Positions 6,372 to 13,334 of a stretch of 15,581 bases of DNA are shown piece after piece. The notes below the pieces were generated by a model. It did not search any database and was not told the origin of the DNA. It was given only the letters and a program-made list of their open reading frames with translations. The position numbers were made by a program, and so were the translations under genes. The stretch's first letter is position 1. The number at the start of each line of letters is the position of its first letter. Source of the DNA: UCB3 sp964415605 (GTDB taxonomy: Bacteria; Chloroflexota; Anaerolineae; Epilineales; Epilineaceae); contig CAYQBA010000114.1 of the NCBI GenBank assembly GCA_964415605.1, forward strand, positions 1 through 15,581, read 5' to 3'.

Positions 6372-7972
6372 TGGCTGACCCGATCGCCCCGCCTCCCCCG
6401 GCCACCTCGGCCGACCTGCGCCAGGTGTGGGGCACGCTGTGCGACGCGATCCTGGCGATCTCGGCCGAGCACGAGCTCGAGACGGTGCTCCACGCGATCC
6501 TCGACCACGCGCGGGCGCTGACCGGGGCCCGGTACGCGGCGTTGGGCGTGCCCGATGCCTCCGGCGAGCGCCTCGAGCGGTTCGTCACGTCGGGGTTGAC
6601 GGCGGCCGAGGTGGTCGCCATCGGGGCACCGCCGCACGGCCATGGGATCCTCGGGGTCGTCATGCGCGAAGGCCGCACGCTGGCCCTCGGCGACCTGGGC
6701 GGCGACGCGCGGGCCGCCGGGTTCCCGGCGCATCACCCTCCGATGCACAGCTTCCTGGGCGTGCCCGTCCGGCTCAACCAGTCGATCGTCGGCCACCTGT
6801 ACCTGACCGACAAGCACGGCGGCGCCGCGTTCACCGCCGCCGACGCGCAGGTCGTCGAGCTGTTCGCGCGCCACGCGGCCCAGGCCATCGCCAACGCGCG
6901 CCTGATGCAACGCATCGAGACGTCCGAACACCGCTACCGCCGGCTGACCGACGACACGCCGGCAATCATCCTGGCGCTGGACGCGGACGGGCGGGTGACG
7001 TTCGCCAGCGCGCGCGCGCGGAGCATCACCGGTGCAGCGCCGGAAGACTGGCTGGGCCGCCCGCTGCGCGCGCTGGTGGTGCCCGAGGATGCTCCCGTGG
7101 TCGACGCCGGGATGGGCGCCCTGCGCACCGGCACGGGGCGCTGCACGTTCGCGGTGCGCGTCCCGCACGCCGACGGGGGCTTGCGGTCGCTCGACGTCAG
7201 CCTGGCGGCGGACGACGGCGGCACGGGGACGTTCCACGGCATCGCCGTGGACGTCACCGACCGCCATGCCCTGGTGCGCACCGTCGCCGAGCGGACGCGG
7301 GAGCGCGACACGTCGCGCGAGGAGCAGCAGCGGCTGCACCACCTGGTCGGGCTGATCATCCAGGCGCAGGAGGACGAGCGAGCGCGCATCGCGGCGGGCC
7401 TGCACGACACCACGGTGCAGACCCTCACCGCCATCGGGCGGCGGCTGCGCAGCCTCGCGGAAGCGTCGGCGCCGCCAAACGGTCTATCGGATGACCTGGC
7501 TCAGCTCGCGACCGCGGCCCTGGCGGAAGCGGACGAGGTCCGCCGGCTGAGCCGCAACCTGCGGCCGTCGGTGCTCGACCACCTGGGCCTGGCCGCCGGC
7601 CTCCAGCACCTGGCGGGGGAGCTGCGGCACGCGGGGATCGAGGCGACCGTGGCGATCGAGGGCGACGACGCGGGCCTCGACGACGACACGCGCATCACGC
7701 TCTTCCGCGTGGCGCAGGAGGCGCTGACGAACATCCGCCTGCACAGCGGGGCGCGGCACGCCACGGTCAGCTTGCGCATCGCCGCCCGCGAGACCGTGCT
7801 CGTCGTAGCCGACGACGGCCGCGGCTTCGATCCGGACGCGGCGCAACGGGCCGGGCGGCTCGGGCTGGCCGGCATGCGCGAGCGGGCGGCGCTGCTGGGC
7901 GGGACGCTGGAGGTGGGCAACCTGGCGGGTGGGGGGAGCCAGGTGACGGCGTGGCTGCCGCGGGGGCGGTGA
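6371..7972 (+). CDS. Soluble GAF-PAS histidine kinase with DevS/DosT-like heme-site residues
   Basis: A 533-residue sensor kinase without membrane segments, so it senses an intracellular signal. Domains in order: GAF about 35-178, PAS about 186-300, coiled linker 300-335, HisKA_3 about 335-402 with phosphoacceptor His345 (AGLHDTT), and ATPase domain about 440-531 with N-box Asn454 (QEALTN), G1 DDGRGFD (482-487) and G2 GLAGM (498-502). The GAF motif GFPAHHPPM followed by LYLTDK is that of mycobacterial DevS and DosT. His122 and Tyr144 align with the heme ligand His149 and distal Tyr171 of DevS, with the same 22-residue spacing. Binding of heme and sensing of O2, CO or NO is inferred; many GAF domains with this motif are untested. 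The gene is divergent from one regulator and convergent with a receiver-only regulator (15 nt between stops). ATG 6371 has no ribosome site and may be leaderless. Confidence 0.93.
   Translation: MADPIAPPPPATSADLRQVWGTLCDAILAISAEHELETVLHAILDHARALTGARYAALGVPDASGERLERFVTSGLTAAEVVAIGAPPHGHGILGVVMREGRTLALGDLGGDARAAGFPAHHPPMHSFLGVPVRLNQSIVGHLYLTDKHGGAAFTAADAQVVELFARHAAQAIANARLMQRIETSEHRYRRLTDDTPAIILALDADGRVTFASARARSITGAAPEDWLGRPLRALVVPEDAPVVDAGMGALRTGTGRCTFAVRVPHADGGLRSLDVSLAADDGGTGTFHGIAVDVTDRHALVRTVAERTRERDTSREEQQRLHHLVGLIIQAQEDERARIAAGLHDTTVQTLTAIGRRLRSLAEASAPPNGLSDDLAQLATAALAEADEVRRLSRNLRPSVLDHLGLAAGLQHLAGELRHAGIEATVAIEGDDAGLDDDTRITLFRVAQEALTNIRLHSGARHATVSLRIAARETVLVVADDGRGFDPDAAQRAGRLGLAGMRERAALLGGTLEVGNLAGGGSQVTAWLPRGR
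6731..6802 (+). other. Predicted heme-contact segment of the GAF domain
   Basis: Codons for residues 121-144 encode HHPPM through LY. His122 and Tyr144 are the positions that match the proximal His and distal Tyr of the DevS/DosT heme pocket. The assignment rests on motif and spacing, not on a structure. Confidence 0.55.
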
Positions 7973-7987
7973 ACCCCGCGCCGGGCC

Positions 7988-8389
7988 TCAATCCCCTCCC
8001 CGCACCATCCCCGCCTCCACCACGCCGGCCGCGATCTCGGCGTCGCTGGCCGTTTTGGACAGCCACGTCGCGGCCCCGGCCGCCAGCGCCGCGTCCCGGT
8101 AGGCGGCGTCGTCGTGGGCCGAGATCATCACCACCGCCACCGACGCCCAGCGGGCGCGGATCCGGCGCGCCACTTGCAGCCCGTTCAGCCCTGGCATGTG
8201 CATGTCGAGGAGCACGACGTCCGGCTCGAGGCGATGCACCAAGCCAACCGCCGCCGCTCCGTCGGAGGCATGGCCCACGAGCTCCAGGCGCGGATCACGC
8301 GCCACGGCCTGGCAGAGCTGTTCGCACGCCAGGGGATGGTCGTCGACGACGACGACCCGCAGGCGCGGCGATAACTCGACGGCGCACAT
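7988..8389 (-). CDS. Receiver-only (single-domain) response regulator
   Basis: A 133-residue stand-alone receiver of the NarL type. Acidic Asp16 and Asp17 (VDDHP), phosphoacceptor Asp62 (LLDMHMPG), Ser90 in the switch position and Lys112 (LSK) are all present, so it should accept phosphate. The protein stops soon after the last receiver helix (GMVRGGD) and has no DNA-binding domain. The stop lies only 15 nt from the stop of the convergent kinase, leaving no room for a lost output domain. Possible roles are phosphate sink, intermediate in a relay, or partner-binding regulator (inference). ATG 8389 is preceded by GGGAGGA at a rather long distance (about 12 nt). Confidence 0.9.
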   Translation of the reverse strand: MCAVELSPRLRVVVVDDHPLACEQLCQAVARDPRLELVGHASDGAAAVGLVHRLEPDVVLLDMHMPGLNGLQVARRIRARWASVAVVMISAHDDAAYRDAALAAGAATWLSKTASDAEIAAGVVEAGMVRGGD

Positions 8390-8416
8390 CGGCGGTGGCT
8401 TCCTCCCGGTGCCGGA

Positions 8417-8422
8417 AGTCTA
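8417..8422 (-). promoter_or_regulatory. Candidate -10 of the receiver-only regulator
   Basis: TAGACT on the minus strand (4 of 6 consensus bases) is the only AT-rich spot upstream of ATG 8389 and would give a leader of about 22 nt that includes the GGGAGGA site. No good -35 is visible. A perfect palindrome, ATCGGCCGAT, lies just upstream at 8444-8453. Confidence 0.3.
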
Positions 8423-8433
8423 ACCCCGGTCAG

Positions 8434-8466
8434 GCGGGCCTGCATCGGCCGATCCTGCACGCCCGC
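8434..8466. repeat. Inverted repeat with central palindrome ATCGGCCGAT
   Basis: Arms GCGGGC (8434-8439) and GCCCGC (8461-8466) enclose the perfect 10-bp palindrome 8444-8453. It sits upstream of the receiver-only regulator and could be an operator. First of six inverted repeats in the 390-nt gap 8390-8779. Confidence 0.4.
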
Positions 8467-8477
8467 GTAGGCCATAC

Positions 8478-8526
8478 GGCGGATGGCTGGATGTGGACGG
8501 CGTTGCACGGCGGCCATCCATCCGCC
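8478..8526. repeat. Inverted repeat, 9-bp arms
   Basis: GGCGGATGG (8478-8486) pairs perfectly with CCATCCGCC (8518-8526) around a 31-nt loop, and three more pairs can follow after one mismatch. Part of the hairpin cluster between the receiver gene and the VWA gene. Confidence 0.45.
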
Positions 8527-8533
8527 AGACAGC

Positions 8534-8582
8534 AAGACGCCCGGGTGAAGCGGGCCCCACCGCGTTCACCCGGGCAAGTCTT
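8534..8582. terminator. Strong hairpin, 11-bp perfect stem plus 5-bp extension
   Basis: Stem 8539-8549 with 8565-8575 is perfect over 11 bp around a 15-nt loop. After a 2-nt bulge (8576-8577) the pairing continues with 8534-8538 and 8578-8582. No T-run follows on either strand, so it could be a non-canonical terminator for the minus-strand VWA transcript or a structural RNA element. Confidence 0.4.
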
Positions 8583-8620
8583 GGGGAGGAGGACATTTCG
8601 GTTTGAAAGCTTCCGATTCG

Positions 8621-8636
8621 GCACAGCCCGCTGTGC
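8621..8636. repeat. Short hairpin GCACAG / CTGTGC
   Basis: GCACAG (8621-8626) and CTGTGC (8631-8636) form a tight 6-bp stem with a 4-nt loop. A direct copy of GCTGTGC follows at 8644-8650, so an alternative pairing is possible. Confidence 0.35.
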
Positions 8637-8660
8637 AGTCACGGCTGTGCGTTGGCGAGT

Positions 8661-8686
8661 ATCCCATGCCCGGATGAGCATGGGAT
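8661..8686. repeat. Hairpin with 9-bp perfect stem
   Basis: ATCCCATGC (8661-8669) pairs perfectly with GCATGGGAT (8678-8686) around an 8-nt loop. It lies in the same non-coding cluster, about 94 nt past the VWA stop codon on the minus strand. Confidence 0.45.
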
Positions 8687-8710
8687 GAGGCTCGGCAAAG
8701 AGATGCGTAA

Positions 8711-8769
8711 GCCCGGCGCGGCGCGGGGCTCGGACTTGGGCGTCGGCCACCGCCCGCGCCGCGCCGGGC
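8711..8769 (-). terminator. 17-bp perfect hairpin, probable terminator of the VWA gene
   Basis: Arms 8711-8727 and 8753-8769 are perfect inverse copies over 17 G/C-only bases around a 25-nt loop. The hairpin begins 10 nt after the VWA stop codon (8780) on the minus strand. Only a weak T-rich stretch (TTACGCATCTCTTT) follows. Position and strength suggest a terminator or 3' stabiliser. Confidence 0.6.
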
Positions 8770-8779
8770 GGCCGTCAGC

Positions 8780-10501
8780 TCACCGCCCGACCCGGCAGGG
8801 CAGCACGCCGGCGATGCTGCTGTAGATCCGCTCGAGGTCGCGCGTCGCCGGCGCGCTGTAGAACCGGTCGGGGTCGCCGGCGATGCGCGTCAAGAGGCGC
8901 GGGTCGACGTCCGCCCCGAAGCCGATGGTGAACACCGTGATGCCGGCCCGCCGCGCCGCCGCCGCCGCGTTGAGCGCCTCCTGGTCCGCGGCCCCGTCCT
9001 GCCGCCCGTCGGTCAGCAGCACGACCACCGGCGCATGGCCGGGGTCGCGGCCGGGCCGCGACAGGACGTCGACCGCCGCCAGGAGCGCCCGGTCGATGCG
9101 CGTGCCCTCGCCCGTCGGCAGGTTGTCGAGCGCCGCCAGCGCCGCGGTGAGGTCGCCCGTGAGATCCTGGACCACCGTGGCGTCGGCGTTGAACGCCACC
9201 ACGCCGGCCCGCGACGGCGGCATCTCGAGGAACCGCAGGAAGCTCCGCGCGGCCTCGCGCGTCCGCGCCAGCTTCTCGCCCCACATGCTGCTCGACGTGT
9301 CGACGGCCAGCACCACGTCAAACGGCTGGGCCGGCTTGCAGTAGCCGTTGAAGAGCAGCGGCAGGAAGATCGCGGCGCGCTCCGGGGGCTCGACCACCGT
9401 GATGCGCGGCTCCGGGAAGTCGCGCGTGGCCGGCGTGCCGTCGGCGTCGATGAAGTCGATGTAGGCCAGCTTGTTGGTCGGGATGGTGCCCAGCGTGTCG
9501 GCCCGGACCCGATAGCGTGCCGTCCAGCCGCCTTCGGGCAGCTTGGGGATCCGCCAGATCAGCTCGTCGGCGCGGATCACCGCCGGCGGCGGCTCGGCCG
9601 AGCCCGGCACGTACGACACCTCCGCCGAGATCAGGTCGAAGACCTCGAGCGCGGTGATCTCGCCGCGGCGGCCGACCGCGCCGGCCACCGACCGATAGGC
9701 CGCCGCCAGGTCGCCGGAGGTCGGCGCCGGGAAGTACAGCTCGGGGCGGCTGGCCATGCCGCGCAGCGTCGTCGTGGCGTTGCTGTTCAGGCCGAGGCCG
9801 ATGGTGATGATCGTCGTGCCCGCCGCCTTGGCCGCGTCGGCCGCCGTCACCGGCGAGCCGCCGCCAGGGGCGTTGTGCTCGCCGTCGGAAAGGAGCACGA
9901 GGATCGGCGTGGCGTCGGCGCGGTGGCGCTCGCCGGCCAGCTCGCCCTGGGCGGTGTTGACGGCCGCCGTGATGTTGGTCCACAGGCCGAGGAACGGCGG
10001 GGCCGGGATGCGCAGGAGCGCGGCGCGCACGGCGGCGCCGTCGGACGACAGCGGCTGCGACACGCTCGCGCCGGACTCGAACGGCACGAGCGCCACCTGG
10101 TTCTCGGAGAAGTCGACGAGGTCGAGGAACAGGCTGGCCGCCTGGATCGTCGGCTGCCACGTGCCGTTGTCGCCCTGCGACGCCGAACGGTCGATGGCCA
10201 GCGCGATGTCCGCCCGGCCGCCGCCGCCGATGTCGTCGGGGCAGCGGCCGGTGACGGTAAGGACGATCTCGACCTCCTGTCCGCGGTAGACTTCGGTCGG
10301 GCGGGCGATCTTGTCGGTGAAGACGTCGCACACGCCTTCGGGGGCGGCGGCGGGGGTCGCCGCGGCGGGCGCGGGGAGCGTGGCCGCCAGCGCGCACAGC
10401 CACGCCAGCGGGATCAGCCGCGCGGCACGGCGCGCCGCGACGGCGCGAACGAAAGGAGACGAGGGTCGGAGCCAGCGTCGGACCAGGGATGAGGACGACA
10501 T
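8780..10501 (-). CDS. Secreted protein with two von Willebrand A domains
   Basis: A 573-residue exported protein. An Arg-rich N-terminus and hydrophobic core LIPLAWLCALAATLP (about 29-43) form a signal peptide with Ala-rich cleavage sites near residue 50. VWA domain 1 spans about 96-275 with MIDAS residues DRSAS (104-108) and Asp206 (LSDG). Residues about 285-370 resemble a DUF11-type beta domain (VSYVPGS, then a PTN strand). The motif AAIFLPLLFNG (377-386) leads into VWA domain 2 at about 394-565, with DTSSS (401-405) and Asp498 (LTDG). Both metal sites look intact, so cation-dependent ligand binding at the cell surface is plausible. ATG 10501 is chosen because GGGAGG lies 8 nt upstream; the GTG at 10510 overlaps that site. 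A 401-nt gap separates it from the upstream CotH gene, so it may have its own promoter. Confidence 0.92.
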   Translation of the reverse strand: MSSSSLVRRWLRPSSPFVRAVAARRAARLIPLAWLCALAATLPAPAAATPAAAPEGVCDVFTDKIARPTEVYRGQEVEIVLTVTGRCPDDIGGGGRADIALAIDRSASQGDNGTWQPTIQAASLFLDLVDFSENQVALVPFESGASVSQPLSSDGAAVRAALLRIPAPPFLGLWTNITAAVNTAQGELAGERHRADATPILVLLSDGEHNAPGGGSPVTAADAAKAAGTTIITIGLGLNSNATTTLRGMASRPELYFPAPTSGDLAAAYRSVAGAVGRRGEITALEVFDLISAEVSYVPGSAEPPPAVIRADELIWRIPKLPEGGWTARYRVRADTLGTIPTNKLAYIDFIDADGTPATRDFPEPRITVVEPPERAAIFLPLLFNGYCKPAQPFDVVLAVDTSSSMWGEKLARTREAARSFLRFLEMPPSRAGVVAFNADATVVQDLTGDLTAALAALDNLPTGEGTRIDRALLAAVDVLSRPGRDPGHAPVVVLLTDGRQDGAADQEALNAAAAARRAGITVFTIGFGADVDPRLLTRIAGDPDRFYSAPATRDLERIYSSIAGVLPCRVGR

Positions 10502-10509
10502 CGAACACA

Positions 10510-10515
10510 CCTCCC
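10510..10515 (-). promoter_or_regulatory. Ribosome binding site deciding the VWA start
   Basis: GGGAGG on the minus strand lies 8 nt before ATG 10501. An in-frame GTG at 10510 overlaps this site and cannot use it. Confidence 0.65.
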
Positions 10516-10902
10516 ATCTGAATGATGACGGAACGGGTGGGGGATGGCGGCGGGGACATGCGGCTGGCCGCCGCCGACGGGATCCGCGTCGATCACCGGC
10601 CGAGCGCCGCGAGCCGAGCGCGGAGGCCCGGCCCGGCAGCGTCGATTGCCGGTAATCTTAGCGGCACTTCCGGCCGATGTTCATCCGCCATTCCCGATTC
10701 GCTCACGTGGGTCTCATCCACGCCGCTTAACATCAGCCCCGCACAGCAGAAGTCCTCCTTGTGCAGACTGAAGAGGGCCCGGGATCTCGTGACAGGGGCG
10801 GAACGAGAGACCGGGCTCTCTTCTTGCCTGCCTGAGCTGCCGTCGTCCGATCCACTTACCCGTCGACTGCCGGGACCGCCCGCCCTTCTCGCCCTTCCCA
10901 CG
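10516..10902. other. Non-coding gap between the CotH and VWA genes
   Basis: No convincing gene was found here. The stretch 10640-10770 is visibly less GC-rich than its surroundings and may hold the VWA promoter (TAAGAT at 10655-10660 on the minus strand is a weak -10 candidate). A strong hairpin lies at 10770-10823. An isolated AAGGAGGA on the minus strand (10760-10753) has no useful start codon after it: the GTG at the right distance meets a stop after three codons. Confidence 0.5.
10770..10823 (-). terminator. 21-bp imperfect hairpin downstream of the CotH gene
   Basis: Arms 10770-10790 and 10803-10823 pair at 18 of 21 positions, with one further G-U pair and one 2x2 internal mismatch, around a 12-nt loop. 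It lies 80 nt beyond the CotH stop codon on the minus strand. No T-run follows, so it is either a non-canonical terminator or a structured leader of the next gene. Confidence 0.55.
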
Positions 10903-13323
10903 CTATGGTCGATGCATCAGCGGCAGGAAGACCCGGCGCGTGCCGCCGCCCGGCGGCGTGGACGGCGCGCCGGTGGGCGTGGCCGTCGCGATGTGCGTCG
11001 CGGTGGGCGGCGATGTCGGCACGTGCGTGGCGGTGGCCGACGCCGCCGGCGTGACCGCGCCCCCACACCGGTTCGCGGCGCGCGGCGAGGGCGGGGCGCA
11101 GGCGGACCACGCGTCGCCGCCGTCGGGGTCCCGGCCCCAGCTCACGTCGGTGGTCTGCGGGCCGAACGCCACGCGGTCCACCGTGGCGCGCGCCGTCGAG
11201 AGCAGCACGGTCTCGCCCGACTTGCTCAGCTTGAAGCCGGCATGGTCCGGCCCCTGGCCGGCGTCCTCGTCGCACCAGATCAGCATGAACGCGCCCGGCG
11301 CAAGCGGCACGTCGGGCAGCCGGAACGCCAGCGCGTCCTCGGGGTCGTCGGAGAGGTAGTAGTCCGCCAGCGCGATCGGCTGGGGCCCGCGATTGTGGAG
11401 CTCGACCCAGTCGTCGAACTCGCCGGCCGGGTCGGGGCCGGCGGTCGCGTTGTCGGCGAGGATCTCGTTGATGACGAGGTCGCCGCCCGGCTCCACCGGG
11501 AGCACCGCGCCGCGCACGGTGTAGGTCCACGGGCGCGTGAGGTTGGCGCTCGGGAAGAACGCCACCCGGCCGTCGGCCACGACCGCGCGCACGTGGTAGG
11601 CCACCACCGCATGCGCCGGCTGCGCGGGAATGGTGGCGAAGAACGTCACGTCGCCGGGCATGAACGGGACCGTCGTCGGCGGCCCCCCGTCGACGCGGTA
11701 GATCAGATCGAGCTCGGTCGGCCACTGGGCGCCCTCGAAGCGCATGGCCAGCCGCACCGGCTCGCCGGCCGCCGGCGCCTCGGGATCCGCGACCTGTTCG
11801 GCCAGGCGGATGTCGGGCGCCTGCATGTCGTCGCGCCCCGCCAGCCACGCCGCGCGGTCGCGCGCCACGCCGAGGAGCGCCGGCACCGGCCGGCCGATGT
11901 CGACATCCTCCCAGACGTTGCGCGCGAAGAGGTCCAGCGCGTACAGCCGGTTGGGGTCGGACGCCACCGACGGCGCGATGCGGGCTTGGTAGGCCTCGAC
12001 GCGGGCGGTGAGGTCGGCGATGCCGAAGGCCTCGGCCAGGAGCGTCCGGTAGTGCGCCAGGTAGTCGGCGCGAAAGCGCGGCACGGCGAGCAGGCGGCGC
12101 ACGAGCGGGCGCGCGGCGGCCTGCGCCCCGGTGGCCATGAGGAACGGATCGGTCCGCGCCACGGCCTGGCGGTCGCCCGGGCTGATGCCGGCCCCGGGAA
12201 ACACGCCGAAGCTCTCGTTGACGTCCCAGCTCAAGATGTGGAAGCGCCCGTCGGCGTCGGAGCGGTACAGGAAGTAGTTGTGGCCGGCGTAGTAGCTGTC
12301 GTAGTTCGTGTACAGGTTCAGCGCGGCGAGGTACCACAGCGCCCCGTCGACGTCCAGCACGCGCGCGATGGCGGCCGGGAAGTCGGCGTCGCTGACACCG
12401 CCCTCGGCCACGGGCGCGTCGAGGACCCGGATCAGCTCGCGCAGCCGGGTGTAGGCGGCGTCGCCGGCGCCGTCGGTCTTGAGCTCGTAGGCGCGCCGGT
12501 ACGCGGCGAGATCCTCGCCCAACCAGCGCAGGTCCGGCCGCCCGCCGCGGCCGGGCTGTCCGGGCTGGTCGGGTTGGTTCGATTGGCCGGGCTGGTCGGC
12601 CGGGCCGGATTGGTCACGCGACCCGGACAGATCGGGCGGGCCCGGTGGGGCAGGCCGATCATGTCGGGCAGGCGGGGCGGATCGTGCTGGTCGAGCGGGC
12701 GTCGCGGTCGGTGGGCCGCCGGGGGGCCCGACGGGCGCCCCCTCGACCGGGTCACCTTTGAACAGGATGCCGTCGCCGAACGGGAACCACGCCCGGATGA
12801 AGCGGCCCTCGATCTGCTCGACGAGCGTGTACAGCCCGAAGTAGGCGCCGTTGATGTGGGCCCGCACGTACGCGGTGCGCGGCATCGGCTGAAACGGGCG
12901 CAGGGTATCGGTCGTCAACGTCTCGCGTGCCAACGTCGGGTCCGCGAAGCCGTTGTTGAGGTTGACCGTGTCGAATCCCATCAGATCCTGGCCGTCGACG
13001 CGCGCGTCGAGCGTGAGGTTGAGCGGCTTCTTGCGGCCAGGCCCGCGCGACGAGCTGTTGCCCTTCAGCCGCACCCCGACGTCGCGGTACGCCTGGCCGT
13101 CGACGACGAGGTCGGCGTACACGAAGCCCGTCTCGCCGACCTGGGCGAGGCGCGTCTCCCAGTCGGCGTCGTGGAACGACAGGTGGAAGTCGCGCACCAC
13201 CGCGGGGTCGAACAGGTCGGCGGCCGGGGCCTGGGCATGGGATGGGCCGCCGGGGATGCCGGCGAAGCCCACCACGGCCACGACGGGCGCGACCCGCGCC
13301 AGCCAACGAGATCCACGCGTCAT
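10903..13323 (-). CDS. Secreted CotH-kinase protein with lamin-tail domain
   Basis: An 806-residue exported protein. The signal peptide spans 1-32 and ends at HAQA. The CotH domain covers about 47-430 with hallmarks RLKGNSS (85-91), KKPLNLTLD (98-106), INGAYFGLYTLVEQ (157-170), YELKTDG (279-285), Asp342, HNYFLYR (348-354) and WDVNESFG (366-373). CotH relatives are atypical protein kinases of spore coats and secreted proteins; activity here is inferred. A Pro/Gly-rich insert occupies 195-263 inside the kinase domain. A beta domain (about 505-605) and a lamin-tail domain (614-750; INEILADN, DDWVELHN) follow, then a Thr/Pro linker (about 757-795) and the terminal RRVFLPLMHRP. ATG 13323 is chosen because AGGAGG lies 5 nt upstream; an in-frame ATG at 13368 has no ribosome site and would put a hydrophilic stretch before the signal peptide. 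The stop is TAG. It is divergent from the LVIVD gene. Confidence 0.93.
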   Translation of the reverse strand: MTRGSRWLARVAPVVAVVGFAGIPGGPSHAQAPAADLFDPAVVRDFHLSFHDADWETRLAQVGETGFVYADLVVDGQAYRDVGVRLKGNSSSRGPGRKKPLNLTLDARVDGQDLMGFDTVNLNNGFADPTLARETLTTDTLRPFQPMPRTAYVRAHINGAYFGLYTLVEQIEGRFIRAWFPFGDGILFKGDPVEGAPVGPPGGPPTATPARPARSAPPARHDRPAPPGPPDLSGSRDQSGPADQPGQSNQPDQPGQPGRGGRPDLRWLGEDLAAYRRAYELKTDGAGDAAYTRLRELIRVLDAPVAEGGVSDADFPAAIARVLDVDGALWYLAALNLYTNYDSYYAGHNYFLYRSDADGRFHILSWDVNESFGVFPGAGISPGDRQAVARTDPFLMATGAQAAARPLVRRLLAVPRFRADYLAHYRTLLAEAFGIADLTARVEAYQARIAPSVASDPNRLYALDLFARNVWEDVDIGRPVPALLGVARDRAAWLAGRDDMQAPDIRLAEQVADPEAPAAGEPVRLAMRFEGAQWPTELDLIYRVDGGPPTTVPFMPGDVTFFATIPAQPAHAVVAYHVRAVVADGRVAFFPSANLTRPWTYTVRGAVLPVEPGGDLVINEILADNATAGPDPAGEFDDWVELHNRGPQPIALADYYLSDDPEDALAFRLPDVPLAPGAFMLIWCDEDAGQGPDHAGFKLSKSGETVLLSTARATVDRVAFGPQTTDVSWGRDPDGGDAWSACAPPSPRAANRCGGAVTPAASATATHVPTSPPTATHIATATPTGAPSTPPGGGTRRVFLPLMHRP
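12535..12741 (-). other. Pro/Gly-rich low-complexity insert in the CotH kinase domain
   Basis: Residues 195-263 are rich in Pro, Gly, Arg, Asp and Gln with loose repeats (DQSGPADQPGQSNQPDQPGQ). They interrupt the domain between FKGD and the YELKTDG motif, where relatives usually have a short loop. The segment is probably disordered and exposed. Confidence 0.7.
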
Positions 13324-13328
13324 ATCCG

Positions 13329-13334
13329 CCTCCT
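13329..13334 (-). promoter_or_regulatory. Ribosome binding site deciding the CotH start
   Basis: AGGAGG on the minus strand lies 5 nt before ATG 13323, which supports that start over the upstream in-frame ATGs at 13368 and 13356. Confidence 0.7.

Noticed and set aside
6287..7405. 372-codon open frame on the minus strand under the kinase
   Set aside because: Antisense shadow of the GAF-PAS region; Arg/His-rich with no recognisable domain.
8430..8750. 106-codon open frame on the minus strand in the hairpin-rich gap
   Set aside because: It runs through several strong stems, has no ribosome site, and its composition gives no sign of selection.
8434..8769. Known structured RNA (RNase P, SRP, tmRNA, 6S, c-di-GMP or cobalamin riboswitch)
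   Set aside because: I looked for the conserved cores of these RNAs and recognised none. The region is therefore reported only as unexplained hairpins.
9035..10492. 485-codon open frame on the plus strand
   Set aside because: Antisense shadow of the VWA gene; low-complexity Arg/Gly/Val composition and no domain.
10593..10733. Possible 46-residue ORF on the minus strand beginning at ATG 10733
   Set aside because: The AAGGAGG lies 20 nt before the ATG, too far, and the protein has no hydrophobic or repeated pattern. More likely non-coding.
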